Shown: piece by piece, positions 27,221 to 34,490 of the stretch
How the letters are laid out: each line of letters starts with the position of its first letter
Position numbering within the stretch: the stretch's first letter is position 1
Source of the DNA: a virus
Length of the DNA stretch: 37,325 nucleotides
Virus record (IMG/VR): IMGVR_UViG_3300007522_000035
Location: 1-37,325 of that record
Strand: one strand, 5' to 3'
Notes under the pieces: generated by a model
What the model saw: the letters and a program-made list of their open reading frames with translations, nothing else
Database searches by the model: none
Told to the model about the DNA's origin: nothing
Program-made: the position numbers and the translations under genes

Positions 27221-27406
27221 ATGGATATCGAATCGAACGAAAAAGAGCAACTCGAAGTCGCCGATGCAATCCTGAAGATTTGGGACGAATGCCCCGAGGA
27301 GGGCGAGTTAAAGAAAAATCAGTATTTTGAGGTCGCAGACCTGGCATACCGGCTGGCCGAACTTGTTACAGATGCGAACGAGTGGAATAGGAAAAAACGA
27401 ACATGA
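27221..27406 (+). CDS. Acidic helical protein, 61 aa
   Basis: 61 aa from ATG 27221, six bases after GGGGG; an in-frame TTG at 27215 overlaps the previous stop and is the alternative. MDIESNEKEQLEVADAILKIWDECPEEGEL...FEVADLAYRLAELV. Helical; no family recognised. Confidence 0.6.
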   Translation: MDIESNEKEQLEVADAILKIWDECPEEGELKKNQYFEVADLAYRLAELVTDANEWNRKKRT

Positions 27407-27672
27407 GCAAGACAAAACCAATCGGCTGGATTGTCAAGCGGGACCTTGATGGAGCGTACCTGGGACGCAACGGAAAATGGTATCGAATGTTCTCGCACTA
27501 CGGAGACTTCCGACAATTCAAGAGACCAGGGAACGCCCTCAAATTCGGACTGAAATACGAACAAGGAACCGCGTATGCATTGTATTCCGGGGACACAATA
27601 GACGTAGTCGGCAACATCACGAGAACACCACGGCAAGGCTACGAACTGAAAGCACAAATCAACAGTAAGTAA
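27403..27672 (+). CDS. Basic hypothetical protein, 89 aa
   Basis: 89 aa: MSKTKPIGWIVKRDLDGAYLGRNGKWYRMFSHYGDFRQFKRPGNALKFG, with tryptophan-rich short strands and a basic helix, then a beta-rich end (DTIDVVGNITRTPRQGY). ATGA overlap with the previous gene. A small CGTTGC/GCAACG hairpin (27683-27700) followed by CAATTTTA lies just downstream and may attenuate transcription. Function unknown. Confidence 0.6.
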   Translation: MSKTKPIGWIVKRDLDGAYLGRNGKWYRMFSHYGDFRQFKRPGNALKFGLKYEQGTAYALYSGDTIDVVGNITRTPRQGYELKAQINSK

Positions 27673-27737
27673 ATGAACGCAGCGTTGCAACGTCGCAACG
27701 ACGCAATTTTAGTTTCAAATCGAAGGACATAAATTCA

Positions 27738-28133
27738 ATGACCACTATTTCACTACGCTCAAGCGCAACGTTGACCAGCTACGTCAAAACATCAACGTCG
27801 CTGGCAACACTCGCCACGAAAATTTCCGCGCTACAGAAGATGGAAAAACAACAGCGCTCCGCAGTTCTGGTGGAACTGGGGGGCATCGTCCGCCAGGTCC
27901 AGGTTCGAGAACGTGTTTACACTTTGACACCAGGTAAGACTGAGTCGATAGGTCAGGTTGATAGCGAAGAAACCGTGATTTGGCTCAAGTCGAATGGGCT
28001 GGAAAAACATGTTTCTATTCGATCGTCCGAAATCTGCCAACCATCGACTTTTAAGAAACTCGTGGTCGATGGAATCCTAAACGATGGTACATTGATCAAA
28101 CGAGAAACAACCGAAGTTGTGATTGTCACATAA
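27738..28133 (+). CDS. Hypothetical protein, 131 aa
   Basis: 131 aa. A Ser/Thr-rich helical N-terminus (TSLATLATKISALQKMEKQQRSAVL) precedes a beta-rich domain (VRQVQVRERVYTLTPGK...EETVIWLKSNGLEKHVSI). AAGGACATAA lies upstream, similar to the site before 26997. Closed by a strong terminator. Function unknown. Confidence 0.6.
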   Translation: MTTISLRSSATLTSYVKTSTSLATLATKISALQKMEKQQRSAVLVELGGIVRQVQVRERVYTLTPGKTESIGQVDSEETVIWLKSNGLEKHVSIRSSEICQPSTFKKLVVDGILNDGTLIKRETTEVVIVT

Positions 28134-28146
28134 TTTCGCCGCGCAA

Positions 28147-28175
28147 GGCGCGGCAATTTCGCCGCGCCGTTTTTT
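28147..28175 (+). terminator. Strong intrinsic terminator
   Basis: GGCGCGGC, loop AATTTC, GCCGCGCC, then G and six T residues, 13 nt after the stop of the 131-aa gene and 28 nt before the GP88-like start. Confidence 0.9.
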
Positions 28176-28203
28176 CACCGAACCACTATTTCAGGATCGA
28201 ACA

Positions 28204-29055
28204 ATGAACCTACTCTCAACAGCGGAAGCGAACACGAAACTTCGGAAGTCAGAAACGGAACTATATTCCGTTGTCGGATTGTCCCTGCCGTCGCACACGA
28301 TCGGCGCGTCCCAGGGCGAAAAAACGGCTTGTCAGGAATCGACAAGATCTTGCCGGGATGCGTGCGTAGTTTCAATGTCCGGATTAACTGCTATAATGCC
28401 CGGAATTATGGCGGCCCGAATCCTGAAACGGGAGTTCCTGTTTTCGAACAAAAAGGGATTCATTGAGCAGCTTAATGCTGAGATTGCACTTCACCGGATA
28501 AAGGCCGAATCGGAAGACAAAATTCTCGTGGTGAGGCTAAACGTTGGGACCGATCTTATGTGGGAAGATACAGACTACGGGGGTATACCGCAACGCCACC
28601 CTACGGTACTGTTTTATGACTACACTAAGAGGCACCATAGAATCAACCCTAGTCTGCCATCCAACTATACCCTATGTGGTAGTTGGTCCGAAGCACCCCG
28701 GCACCAGCAACGGTGCATAGAGTTGCTTCACGCCGGTGAAAATTGTGCTGTAGTTTTCAGTGACATTACGCCGCGCAATTCGGAAGGCCATCCTAATCGG
28801 TTCGCTGCAAACGCTGCCCTGAGACAACGACTACCGAAGAGAATCCAGCTTCCTGGTGATAGCCAGACTTGGCATGTGCACGATGGTGATTCAAGCGACT
28901 TGCGTCTTCAGGTTGCTGGTGACCCAGGCCCGCACCGTAAAACAGGGTTCGGAAGTGTAATCGGCCTTCGGCTGAAAGCGCATAGTAATAACGTGCGAAA
29001 TGCCGCTACGGCCAGCGGATTCACAGTGAATGTTGACTGGACTGGGAACCAGTGA
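28204..29055 (+). CDS. GP88-family phage protein
   Basis: 283 aa from ATG 28204 (AGGA seven bases upstream). Matches the GP88 pattern known from mycobacteriophages: KTACQESTRSCRDACVV near residue 40, LVVRLNVGTDLMWED (about 103-117), VLFYDYTKRHHRI and NYTLCGSWSE. The Cys cluster could hold a metal or Fe-S centre; the family has no established biochemical role. It has its own terminator on both sides, so it forms a single-gene unit. Confidence 0.75.
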   Translation: MNLLSTAEANTKLRKSETELYSVVGLSLPSHTIGASQGEKTACQESTRSCRDACVVSMSGLTAIMPGIMAARILKREFLFSNKKGFIEQLNAEIALHRIKAESEDKILVVRLNVGTDLMWEDTDYGGIPQRHPTVLFYDYTKRHHRINPSLPSNYTLCGSWSEAPRHQQRCIELLHAGENCAVVFSDITPRNSEGHPNRFAANAALRQRLPKRIQLPGDSQTWHVHDGDSSDLRLQVAGDPGPHRKTGFGSVIGLRLKAHSNNVRNAATASGFTVNVDWTGNQ

Positions 29056-29065
29056 GAACGATCGG

Positions 29066-29098
29066 GCGCGGGCCGCATTGCGGGCCGCGCTTCTTTAT
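29066..29098 (+). terminator. Probable intrinsic terminator after the GP88-like gene
   Basis: GCGCGG-G-CCGC, loop ATT, GCGG-G-CCGCGC (one G-G mismatch) followed by TTCTTTATT. Ten bases after the GP88 stop. Confidence 0.7.
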
Positions 29099-29099
29099 T

Positions 29100-29191
29100 G
29101 CGCCGAAAAGCGCCGAAAACGATGCAAGCGCCGAAAAGCGCCGAAAACGATGCAATCGCCGAAAACGCCGAAAAGCGCCGAAAAGCGCCGA
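29100..29191. repeat. Tandem repeats of GCGCCGAAAA, with a 28-bp composite unit
   Basis: Seven full or near-full GCGCCGAAAA units plus a partial one. The first two composite units (two decamers plus CGATGCAA) are perfect 28-bp copies at 29100-29127 and 29128-29155; later units are less regular. The core is the same as in the array at 25031-25110. It fills most of the 241-bp gap before the next gene; the remainder (29192-29296) is AT-rich and shows nothing I can name. Confidence 0.9.
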
Positions 29192-29296
29192 TCTATCGAC
29201 GAAATCTGGTATATGGGTAACCCCTACTTCACTCCCACCCTCAACTAAATAAAAAAAATAAATAACCCTTCCATTTCTTCAAGCATTGTACTACCA

Positions 29297-29827
29297 TTGC
29301 AAAACGAATACTGTAAAACATGTTGCCAGCCTCTCGAACCTTGGGAGGCTGGCTTGTGCGAGGGGTGCGGAATGAGTTCTCAAGATCGTGATGTCTCTGC
29401 GATTGTCGCGCAGGTAAATGAGTTCCTTCTTGCGAATGAAGTCGATCTCGCCGGTATTGAAATGCGATGGTCACACTGCTGGCAGCGATTCATTGTCGTT
29501 TTTAATCGTACCGAAAGGCGTTACATGATTGCCAACGGTGACGACGCGAGGCTGAGCAGATCTCAGCTTCTGCTGATTCTCAAGGGTGTGCATCGCGAGA
29601 TGGAAAAGGCGGTAAAAGAGCGTGAGGTTCGTCGCAAAAGATACGAGACTGAACAAACGGAAGAGGCGGAGTTTATGCGTTTCGTCTCTGCTGCGAATAA
29701 AGCTGGACTGAGGACGGCAGTTTACGACAAAGGTAAGTTCTCGATTGCATGTAATTTTGAGCAAGCGCTCAGGATTATGAACCTAATCGCAGATAACCGG
29801 GAAAGTATTTTCAAGGACCACCAATGA
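29297..29827 (+). CDS. Zinc-ribbon protein with helical core, 176 aa, TTG start
   Basis: 176 aa starting at TTG 29297; no clear ribosome site, so the start is uncertain. CKTCCQPLEPWEAGLCEGCG (residues 6-25) is a zinc ribbon; the rest is helical with a charged coiled-coil-like middle (EMEKAVKEREVRRKRYETEQTEEAEFMRFV). A 9-bp hairpin (29325-29353) lies inside the ribbon coding sequence. Start at the later ATG (residue 26) would lose the ribbon. Function unknown. Confidence 0.6.
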   Translation: MQNEYCKTCCQPLEPWEAGLCEGCGMSSQDRDVSAIVAQVNEFLLANEVDLAGIEMRWSHCWQRFIVVFNRTERRYMIANGDDARLSRSQLLLILKGVHREMEKAVKEREVRRKRYETEQTEEAEFMRFVSAANKAGLRTAVYDKGKFSIACNFEQALRIMNLIADNRESIFKDHQ

Positions 29828-30060
29828 CCCCCGAACTCAAAGCAATCATCGACGCAGCGAAAGCCGTGATCTTAATGCACGACTCCGACGCACTTCAGGC
29901 CATCGAACCGGGCCAATCAGCGACAATAAACGATCTTAGATCTTCGATCCTCGCATTTGATGAAAAACCGATCGACGTATCTATTTCCCACCGTCCACCC
30001 ACCCGCACAGTCATCAACAGTTCAGGCCAGTACGAACTTCCATCAGAAAGAACCCCATGA
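29824..30060 (+). CDS. Hypothetical protein, 78 aa
   Basis: 78 aa: MTPELKAIIDAAKAVILMHDSDALQAIEPGQSATINDLRSSILAF, helical at first, then Pro/Ser-rich. AAGGA upstream and an ATGA overlap with the previous gene. No family recognised. Confidence 0.6.
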   Translation: MTPELKAIIDAAKAVILMHDSDALQAIEPGQSATINDLRSSILAFDEKPIDVSISHRPPTRTVINSSGQYELPSERTP

Positions 30061-30299
30061 CCCAGACATTCCGAATCATCGCCACCGTCCACATCGACGT
30101 CACGAACGCCGAGAGCGAATCACAAGCCCGCGAGCAGGCATTCGCGCACATCACAGCGGTCTCGCCGCCGAAGCGAGGTCGAACACCATCAGGGCCGAGG
30201 ACAGCGGTCACCGGCGTAACGATGGAGACTGAGCCAGATCTGCTTCAGAACGTGATAATGGGTATCCGTCGTGAGCCGTCTGAAGGCGTGTTGGAATAA
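30057..30299 (+). CDS. Hypothetical protein, 80 aa
   Basis: 80 aa: MTQTFRIIATVHIDVTNAESESQAREQAFAHITAVSPPKRGRTPSG. A first beta strand and an Ala-rich helix resemble small phage proteins that bind via a beta-alpha-beta unit. ATGA overlap with the previous gene. Function unknown. Confidence 0.6.
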   Translation: MTQTFRIIATVHIDVTNAESESQAREQAFAHITAVSPPKRGRTPSGPRTAVTGVTMETEPDLLQNVIMGIRREPSEGVLE

Positions 30300-30301
30300 A
30301 T

Positions 30302-30520
30302 ATGCCACGCATGAAATCAGTAGAACTGGACCTGAGTTGGCGGCGACTTCTCTGCGTGTTCGGATATCACACGCGATACACGAAGGTGCATCGCACAGTG
30401 ATAGACGACCACGGCGAGCGCGATGGCGTGAAGATCAGCGTTTGTTGTTTCTGCGGTAAAGTGGACCCGCAGAATTTGGATGATTACCGGCGTGTACTTG
30501 AATGCTCGGCGAAGGGGTGA
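30302..30520 (+). CDS. Small protein with CCFC motif, 72 aa
   Basis: 72 aa, basic, with a beta-rich middle and a single CCFCGK near residue 49 after VKISV, possibly half of a zinc knuckle (HTRYTKVHRTV supplies histidines). Two bases after the previous stop. Function unknown. Confidence 0.6.
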   Translation: MPRMKSVELDLSWRRLLCVFGYHTRYTKVHRTVIDDHGERDGVKISVCCFCGKVDPQNLDDYRRVLECSAKG

Positions 30521-30525
30521 AGATC

Positions 30526-30849
30526 ATGGACAACAAGTTCAAAATGGATCAGCGGGTGTTCCTCGTTGGGAAGCCATTTTATGTGACAGGGGTTCGAAAA
30601 CGGTTTTCGGCCGCCATGATTTACTGGGAGTATTGGATCACAAACGCGATGGATGGCGACCATCCTCCAGAGTCGTTTGGTACGAGATGCGACGTCGAGT
30701 CAGCAGGTCCAATTCGTGAAGAGCAGCTACAGCCAGTCGATCAGTGGAATGCTGAGCGGGAGAAGTATTTAAGTGATGAAGTCGAAAAGCTGCAGGCAGA
30801 ACTCGCGGCACTTAAAAAGGCACGCGATGAATTTAAGGATAGAACATGA
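30526..30849 (+). CDS. Hypothetical protein with C-terminal coiled coil, 107 aa
   Basis: 107 aa from ATG 30526 (GAAGGGG upstream). A beta-rich N-terminal domain (DQRVFLVGKPFYVTGVRKRFSAAMIYWEYWIT) is followed by a heptad-type helix (REKYLSDEVEKLQAELAALKKARDEFKD). In-frame starts further upstream (30502, 30517) overlap the previous gene. Function unknown. Confidence 0.6.
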   Translation: MDNKFKMDQRVFLVGKPFYVTGVRKRFSAAMIYWEYWITNAMDGDHPPESFGTRCDVESAGPIREEQLQPVDQWNAEREKYLSDEVEKLQAELAALKKARDEFKDRT

Positions 30850-31055
30850 GTTTAACAACCGAAGAACTGGCTATTCTTACCATCCTTGCAGACGCATGGA
30901 ATAAGATGATCCTGCTTGACAGCGACAGCACAGGCCCGAACGACAATAACGACTTCAGGCAGGCAATCAGCGATTGTCAGCGGATCGTATCGATGCGGCT
31001 GGTGCGGCGGATTCATCCGGAGATGTTTAATGTGATTGGCGAGGTGGAACCATGA
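30846..31055 (+). CDS. Hypothetical helical protein, 69 aa
   Basis: 69 aa: MSLTTEELAILTILADAWNKMILLDSDSTGPNDNNDFRQAISDCQRIVSMRLVRR. A typical small helical phage early protein. AAGGA before the ATG and ATGA overlaps with both neighbours. Function unknown. Confidence 0.6.
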   Translation: MSLTTEELAILTILADAWNKMILLDSDSTGPNDNNDFRQAISDCQRIVSMRLVRRIHPEMFNVIGEVEP

Positions 31056-31285
31056 AAGACTGGCTCGAATACTACGACGCACTTCCTGAAACCGACAGGT
31101 TTGCAGTCGCCGCGATTAGGAGGCTGACTGAACTGGATGAGGTGCGGTTCATACAGTATTTGTACTGGAAGTCGAATGGCTCAAAGCTGGGCGACAATTC
31201 TGTTTGCCTGTGCGGCAGACCGATGGCCAAGAACAGCATCACGGGGTTATTCGTTGGATGCTGTGATGACTGTATTACTTTTTGA
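31052..31285 (+). CDS. Small protein with Cys-rich C-terminus, 77 aa
   Basis: 77 aa. Helical first half (PETDRFAVAAIRRLTELDEVRFIQYLYW), then CLCGRPM and CCDDC (residues about 52-75), which could form one zinc site. Last gene of the accessory plus-strand run; the HNH-associated hairpins and terminator follow. Function unknown. Confidence 0.6.
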   Translation: MKDWLEYYDALPETDRFAVAAIRRLTELDEVRFIQYLYWKSNGSKLGDNSVCLCGRPMAKNSITGLFVGCCDDCITF

Positions 31286-31397
31286 CTTTCGCGGCCGTTG
31301 AAGATTGACGGATCGATGAATCTTTGTGATGATGTGGGCATCGCCTGAATGCAAGACAGGCAAAAAGAAATCTTCGGGGGTGACCCTGATTTTTGAA

Positions 31398-31436
31398 CCA
31401 CAGTGTGATGCTTGCATCGTCGCACTGTGGTTTTTT
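31398..31436 (+). terminator. Strong terminator before the second HNH-AP2 gene
   Basis: CCACAGTG/CACTGTGG (8 bp) with an inner GATG/CATC pair, followed by six T residues, 15 nt before the ATG at 31452. Same arrangement as at 19435-19477: terminator, T-run, GTGGAG ribosome site, HNH start. Smaller hairpins precede it around 31347-31390. Confidence 0.85.
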
Positions 31437-31451
31437 CGTGGAGTGTTTGTG

Positions 31452-31955
31452 ATGGCAGAGATCACGCTTGAAGTGGCTAACAGAGAGATCGAATACGATC
31501 CATTGACTGGTCTTGTTCGAAGAAAAGTTATTCGGACTCGCGCAGTTTCCGGGTGGCAGTTGGGAACAGAAGACCACATAAAAGAACATGTCTACCTAAA
31601 GATCAGGATCATGGGTAAATTCATATCCATCCATAGGCTTGCGTTTCTTTTGGAAACGGGAGTAATGCCACCAGCCATGGTCGATCATGAAAATGGAAAC
31701 ACGATGGACAATAAGCGTTCGAACCTGCGGCTGGCCACGCCACAGATGAATCAAAGAAACAAGAAATTCCACAAAAACAACACCTCCGGCGCGATGGGTG
31801 TTAGCTTAGAGCATGGCAGATACAGGGCAAGAATCAGGGATGATGCCGGGATACTGAATGTAGGTTCGTTCGACACGCTGGAAGAAGCCGCCATCGCACG
31901 TAAAGCGGCAGAGATCCACTATGGATACCACCCGAACCACGGAAGGAAATCCTGA
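31452..31955 (+). CDS. HNH endonuclease with C-terminal AP2 domain
   Basis: 167 aa from ATG 31452. HNH: IHRLAFLLETGVMPPAMVDHENGNTMDNKRSNLRLAT with His61, Asp78-His79, Asn87 and Asn91; AP2-type domain from about residue 112 (SGAMGVSLEHGRYRARIRDDAGILNVGSFDTLEEAAIAR). An upstream extension of 42 codons exists but spans the terminator and is not used. It sits between the early operon and the terminase, with a TGATG overlap onto the terminase, a classic homing-endonuclease insertion point. Confidence 0.9.
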   Translation: MAEITLEVANREIEYDPLTGLVRRKVIRTRAVSGWQLGTEDHIKEHVYLKIRIMGKFISIHRLAFLLETGVMPPAMVDHENGNTMDNKRSNLRLATPQMNQRNKKFHKNNTSGAMGVSLEHGRYRARIRDDAGILNVGSFDTLEEAAIARKAAEIHYGYHPNHGRKS

Positions 31956-33403
31956 TGTTTGAGCATCCACTATCTAAGCCTCAGTTTGATTTCCTGTCGT
32001 GCAACGCGGACTGGGCGCTCTACGGCGGCAGTGCCGGGTCCGGGAAGACATTTGCATTAACTGTCGATCCGCTTCGTCATACGCAGGGTAAGTTCGCGAA
32101 CCCAAAGTTCAGAGGAGCAATCTTCCGAAGAACATACCCGACTCTCACGAAATCTGGTGGCCTGCTCGACGGATGCTTGGAGATGTACGGATCGCTCGGC
32201 GCAAAGCACAACCACACGAGATCAGAGTTTCTGTTTCCGTGCGGCTCTAAGATTGGCCTGTTTACCTGCCAATTCGCAAAAGACCTTGAAAATTACAAAG
32301 GGGCGCAATTTGACTGGCTTGGGTTCGATGAGATCTCTGACTTCCCGTTGAGTTATATTTTATTCCTCTGGTCGCGGTGCAGGTCATCTTCCGGTGTAAA
32401 ACCAGTGCTTAGGTTTACGGCCAATCCCGATCGTGACTCTTGGCTTTTCCCGTGGGTTAGCCCGTGGCTGGATTTGAAGACAGGTCTTCCGAATCGCGAG
32501 CTGTCCGGAGTCATAAAGCACTTCAAATACACAGGTCAAAACATCCAGTGGTTCGATGAGCCACAGTATGCCGTAAGTCCAGAGACGGGGATGAGCGAAT
32601 GCATCACAACAAGCGGCACATTCGTGCCTGGGTCACTCGCCGACAATCCTCATATCGACATCAAATACCGTCAGCGTCTTGAAGGTCTCGACGAACAAGA
32701 GAAGCAACGGTTCCTCTACGGAAACTGGAACGCTTCGAGCAACGTCGATACAGAATGGGACCGCACCTGCTTCAATGACATCTACGTGGATCTGGATGAA
32801 TTCCCTTCGCCTGAAAATCCAGCGTTCGCAAACACGCCCATCGTCCGCATGTTTGCCGTGGATGCCTCTAAAGGCAAAAAAGAAAAAGAAGGCGACTACT
32901 CATCAATCTGCTGTGTCGCCCAATCCACGCAATCAGACATAAAGTACGTTGACGCCGATCTTGCCCGTCGTCCCCCCGGCCAGATCGTCTCTGATCTGTT
33001 CCTGTTCTGCGATCAACCGCATCACCGGATCATCAGCGGCGACTTGATCGGGATTGAGACACTGCAATTTCAGGAGTTGTTCCTGGACATGATCTACAGG
33101 TACGCCGCAGACAACCCCGCTTACGCGCTCAGCAAGTACCTATCCTCTGGGAACATAATCATCCCGGTAAAAGACACGCTACCGAAGCCACTCAGGATTC
33201 GCCGACTCGATCCGTTCATCAAAGGCCACCGTCTGCGATACCTGAACAATCCCGGCACATCGCTACTCGTGCAACAGCTCAGGAACTTCACTGGGATTCA
33301 AGAAAAAGGGAAGCACGACGATGGTCCAGACAGTCTGGACATGGCCACACAGTTACCGCGTCATTTAGAGATTTACTGGGAAGAACGGAGAAAAGGGAAA
33401 TGA
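31955..33403 (+). CDS. terL: Terminase large subunit (ATPase and nuclease)
   Basis: 482 aa. Walker A GGSAGSGKT (residues 24-32), Walker B LGFDEISDF (122-130, Asp125-Glu126), and a C-terminal RNase H-like nuclease: FAVDASKGKKEKEGDYS with the first Asp, a central ISGDLIGIETLQFQELF strand and the closing DDGPDSLDMA acidic motif. It packages phage DNA into the prohead through the portal. The start overlaps the HNH stop; AAGGA is upstream. No small terminase is evident directly upstream. Confidence 0.95.
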   Translation: MFEHPLSKPQFDFLSCNADWALYGGSAGSGKTFALTVDPLRHTQGKFANPKFRGAIFRRTYPTLTKSGGLLDGCLEMYGSLGAKHNHTRSEFLFPCGSKIGLFTCQFAKDLENYKGAQFDWLGFDEISDFPLSYILFLWSRCRSSSGVKPVLRFTANPDRDSWLFPWVSPWLDLKTGLPNRELSGVIKHFKYTGQNIQWFDEPQYAVSPETGMSECITTSGTFVPGSLADNPHIDIKYRQRLEGLDEQEKQRFLYGNWNASSNVDTEWDRTCFNDIYVDLDEFPSPENPAFANTPIVRMFAVDASKGKKEKEGDYSSICCVAQSTQSDIKYVDADLARRPPGQIVSDLFLFCDQPHHRIISGDLIGIETLQFQELFLDMIYRYAADNPAYALSKYLSSGNIIIPVKDTLPKPLRIRRLDPFIKGHRLRYLNNPGTSLLVQQLRNFTGIQEKGKHDDGPDSLDMATQLPRHLEIYWEERRKGK

Positions 33404-33603
33404 TAGAGCGGCACGCATCAATGTCAGAGCAAGACTGGCTGGAGATTAAACTGGGAGCAAGCGGCTATAACACTGGCACAAGCGACGATTTCCCAGCACT
33501 TGCGGCTGCGATCTGCAAACTTAGAGGTCGTCCGCTTGAATACAGAATGTCAGCAGCGTGGCTGTTGGGATTTTGTCGTGGCGTCATGGAGATGAAGCAA
33601 TGA
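33400..33603 (+). CDS. Hypothetical protein, 67 aa
   Basis: 67 aa: MIERHASMSEQDWLEIKLGASGYNTGTSDDFPALAAAICKLRGRPLEYRMSAAWLLGFCRG. Small helical protein inserted between terminase and portal; AAGGG just upstream and ATGA overlap with terL. No family recognised. Confidence 0.6.
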   Translation: MIERHASMSEQDWLEIKLGASGYNTGTSDDFPALAAAICKLRGRPLEYRMSAAWLLGFCRGVMEMKQ

Positions 33604-33644
33604 GCAGCGTCTGCTCACATACTGTATTAACGAAGGGACTTAAA

Positions 33645-34091
33645 ATGGGTGCGAAGAAGAAACTGAAGTCAGTAATCGAAATTCAGGTGAAAGTAATTCA
33701 GGCAGAAAGGCAACAAAATAGACATCTGAATTTTGAACTGGATGCAGAGAAAAAGAAGCACGCACCGTGCAAAGCGGCGGTCACATCACTCAGAAAGAAG
33801 CTCGAAGAATCGAAGATTTCATGTGACAAACTGCAATTTACAGTGCAGACGTATCTTCTGGCTGAAAAGAAGCATCCTCTTCGCTGGGCATGGATGAAAC
33901 CAAATCGTGATGGCCTATGGTGGTACGCTGGATCGGACATCAGCGACCCATCGCCTCGGAGAACGTGGTTCTGGGCATGCTTAGGAGGAAAAGATCTTGA
34001 AGAAGTCACCGAAGGTTACTGGTGCCGAGTTTCTGATATTCCTTATGTAAGTCCAGGTTTGGAAATTGAGGAAGAACAATCCAATGAGTAA
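33645..34091 (+). CDS. Coiled-coil protein, 148 aa
   Basis: 148 aa from ATG 33645 (AAGGGA seven bases upstream); an in-frame ATG at 33600, overlapping the previous stop, is the alternative and would add 15 residues. Long charged helix (QVKVIQAERQQNRHLNFELDAEKKKHAPCKAAVTSLRKKLEESK) followed by a Trp-rich C-terminal domain (WAWMKPNRDGLWWYAGSDIS...WFWACLGGKDLEEV). Function unknown. Confidence 0.6.
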   Translation: MGAKKKLKSVIEIQVKVIQAERQQNRHLNFELDAEKKKHAPCKAAVTSLRKKLEESKISCDKLQFTVQTYLLAEKKHPLRWAWMKPNRDGLWWYAGSDISDPSPRRTWFWACLGGKDLEEVTEGYWCRVSDIPYVSPGLEIEEEQSNE

Positions 34092-34248
34092 ATCCGGATG
34101 CAAGAAATGCCGCAAGAACGACCCGGAATCGCTGATTGACTGGCACATCCAGACACAGTCGTACCTGTGTCACGCCCCATCGCCGGTCATGCCGATGTAT
34201 TTCGAGACGACCCGTCACTTTGGACAACTGGTACAATTCCTATGGTAA
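34084..34248 (+). CDS. Small CxxC protein, 54 aa
   Basis: 54 aa from ATG 34084: MSKSGCKKCRKNDPESLIDWHIQTQSYLCHAPS... The CKKC pair plus CH could bind zinc. It overlaps the previous gene by 8 nt and the AP2 ORF by 7 nt. The GCKKC start recurs in the 29-aa gene at 36133. Function unknown. Confidence 0.5.
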   Translation: MSKSGCKKCRKNDPESLIDWHIQTQSYLCHAPSPVMPMYFETTRHFGQLVQFLW

Positions 34249-34490
34249 CAACGAAGAGATCCGGCATGACGGGAGTCTGCTGGAGAGAGAAGAACAAGAA
34301 GTGGCGAGCGTACATCAGGATTCAGAGAGTCCTCATACACCTCGGGTACTTCACGGAACTTGAAGACGCGAAGATCGCCCGTCGAAAAGCGGAGACCAGA
34401 AAAAGAGCTACAGATTGCCAAAACGCCAAAACAACGGTAATCTCCACGCAGGAGATCACTAATGCTGCGCGCGAACAACCGTATCCATGA
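34242..34490 (+). CDS. Orphan AP2-domain protein, likely remnant of an HNH-AP2 endonuclease
   Basis: 82 aa from ATG 34242. TKRSGMTGVCWREKNKKWRAYIRIQRVLIHLGYFTELEDAKIARRKAETR is an AP2 domain like those of the two HNH-AP2 proteins, but no HNH residues precede it. The frame upstream (to 34167) is a shadow of the CxxC gene. Probably the tail of a homing endonuclease whose HNH half was lost. It overlaps the portal start by 29 nt. Confidence 0.65.
   Translation: MVTTKRSGMTGVCWREKNKKWRAYIRIQRVLIHLGYFTELEDAKIARRKAETRKRATDCQNAKTTVISTQEITNAAREQPYP

Noticed and set aside
27673-27732. 19-codon frame starting MNAALQRRND
   Set aside because: No ribosome site; the DNA forms a CGTTGC/GCAACG hairpin that explains the sequence better.
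29325-29353. 9-bp hairpin as a terminator
   Set aside because: It lies inside the coding sequence of the zinc ribbon, encodes the knuckle itself and has no T-run of useful length.
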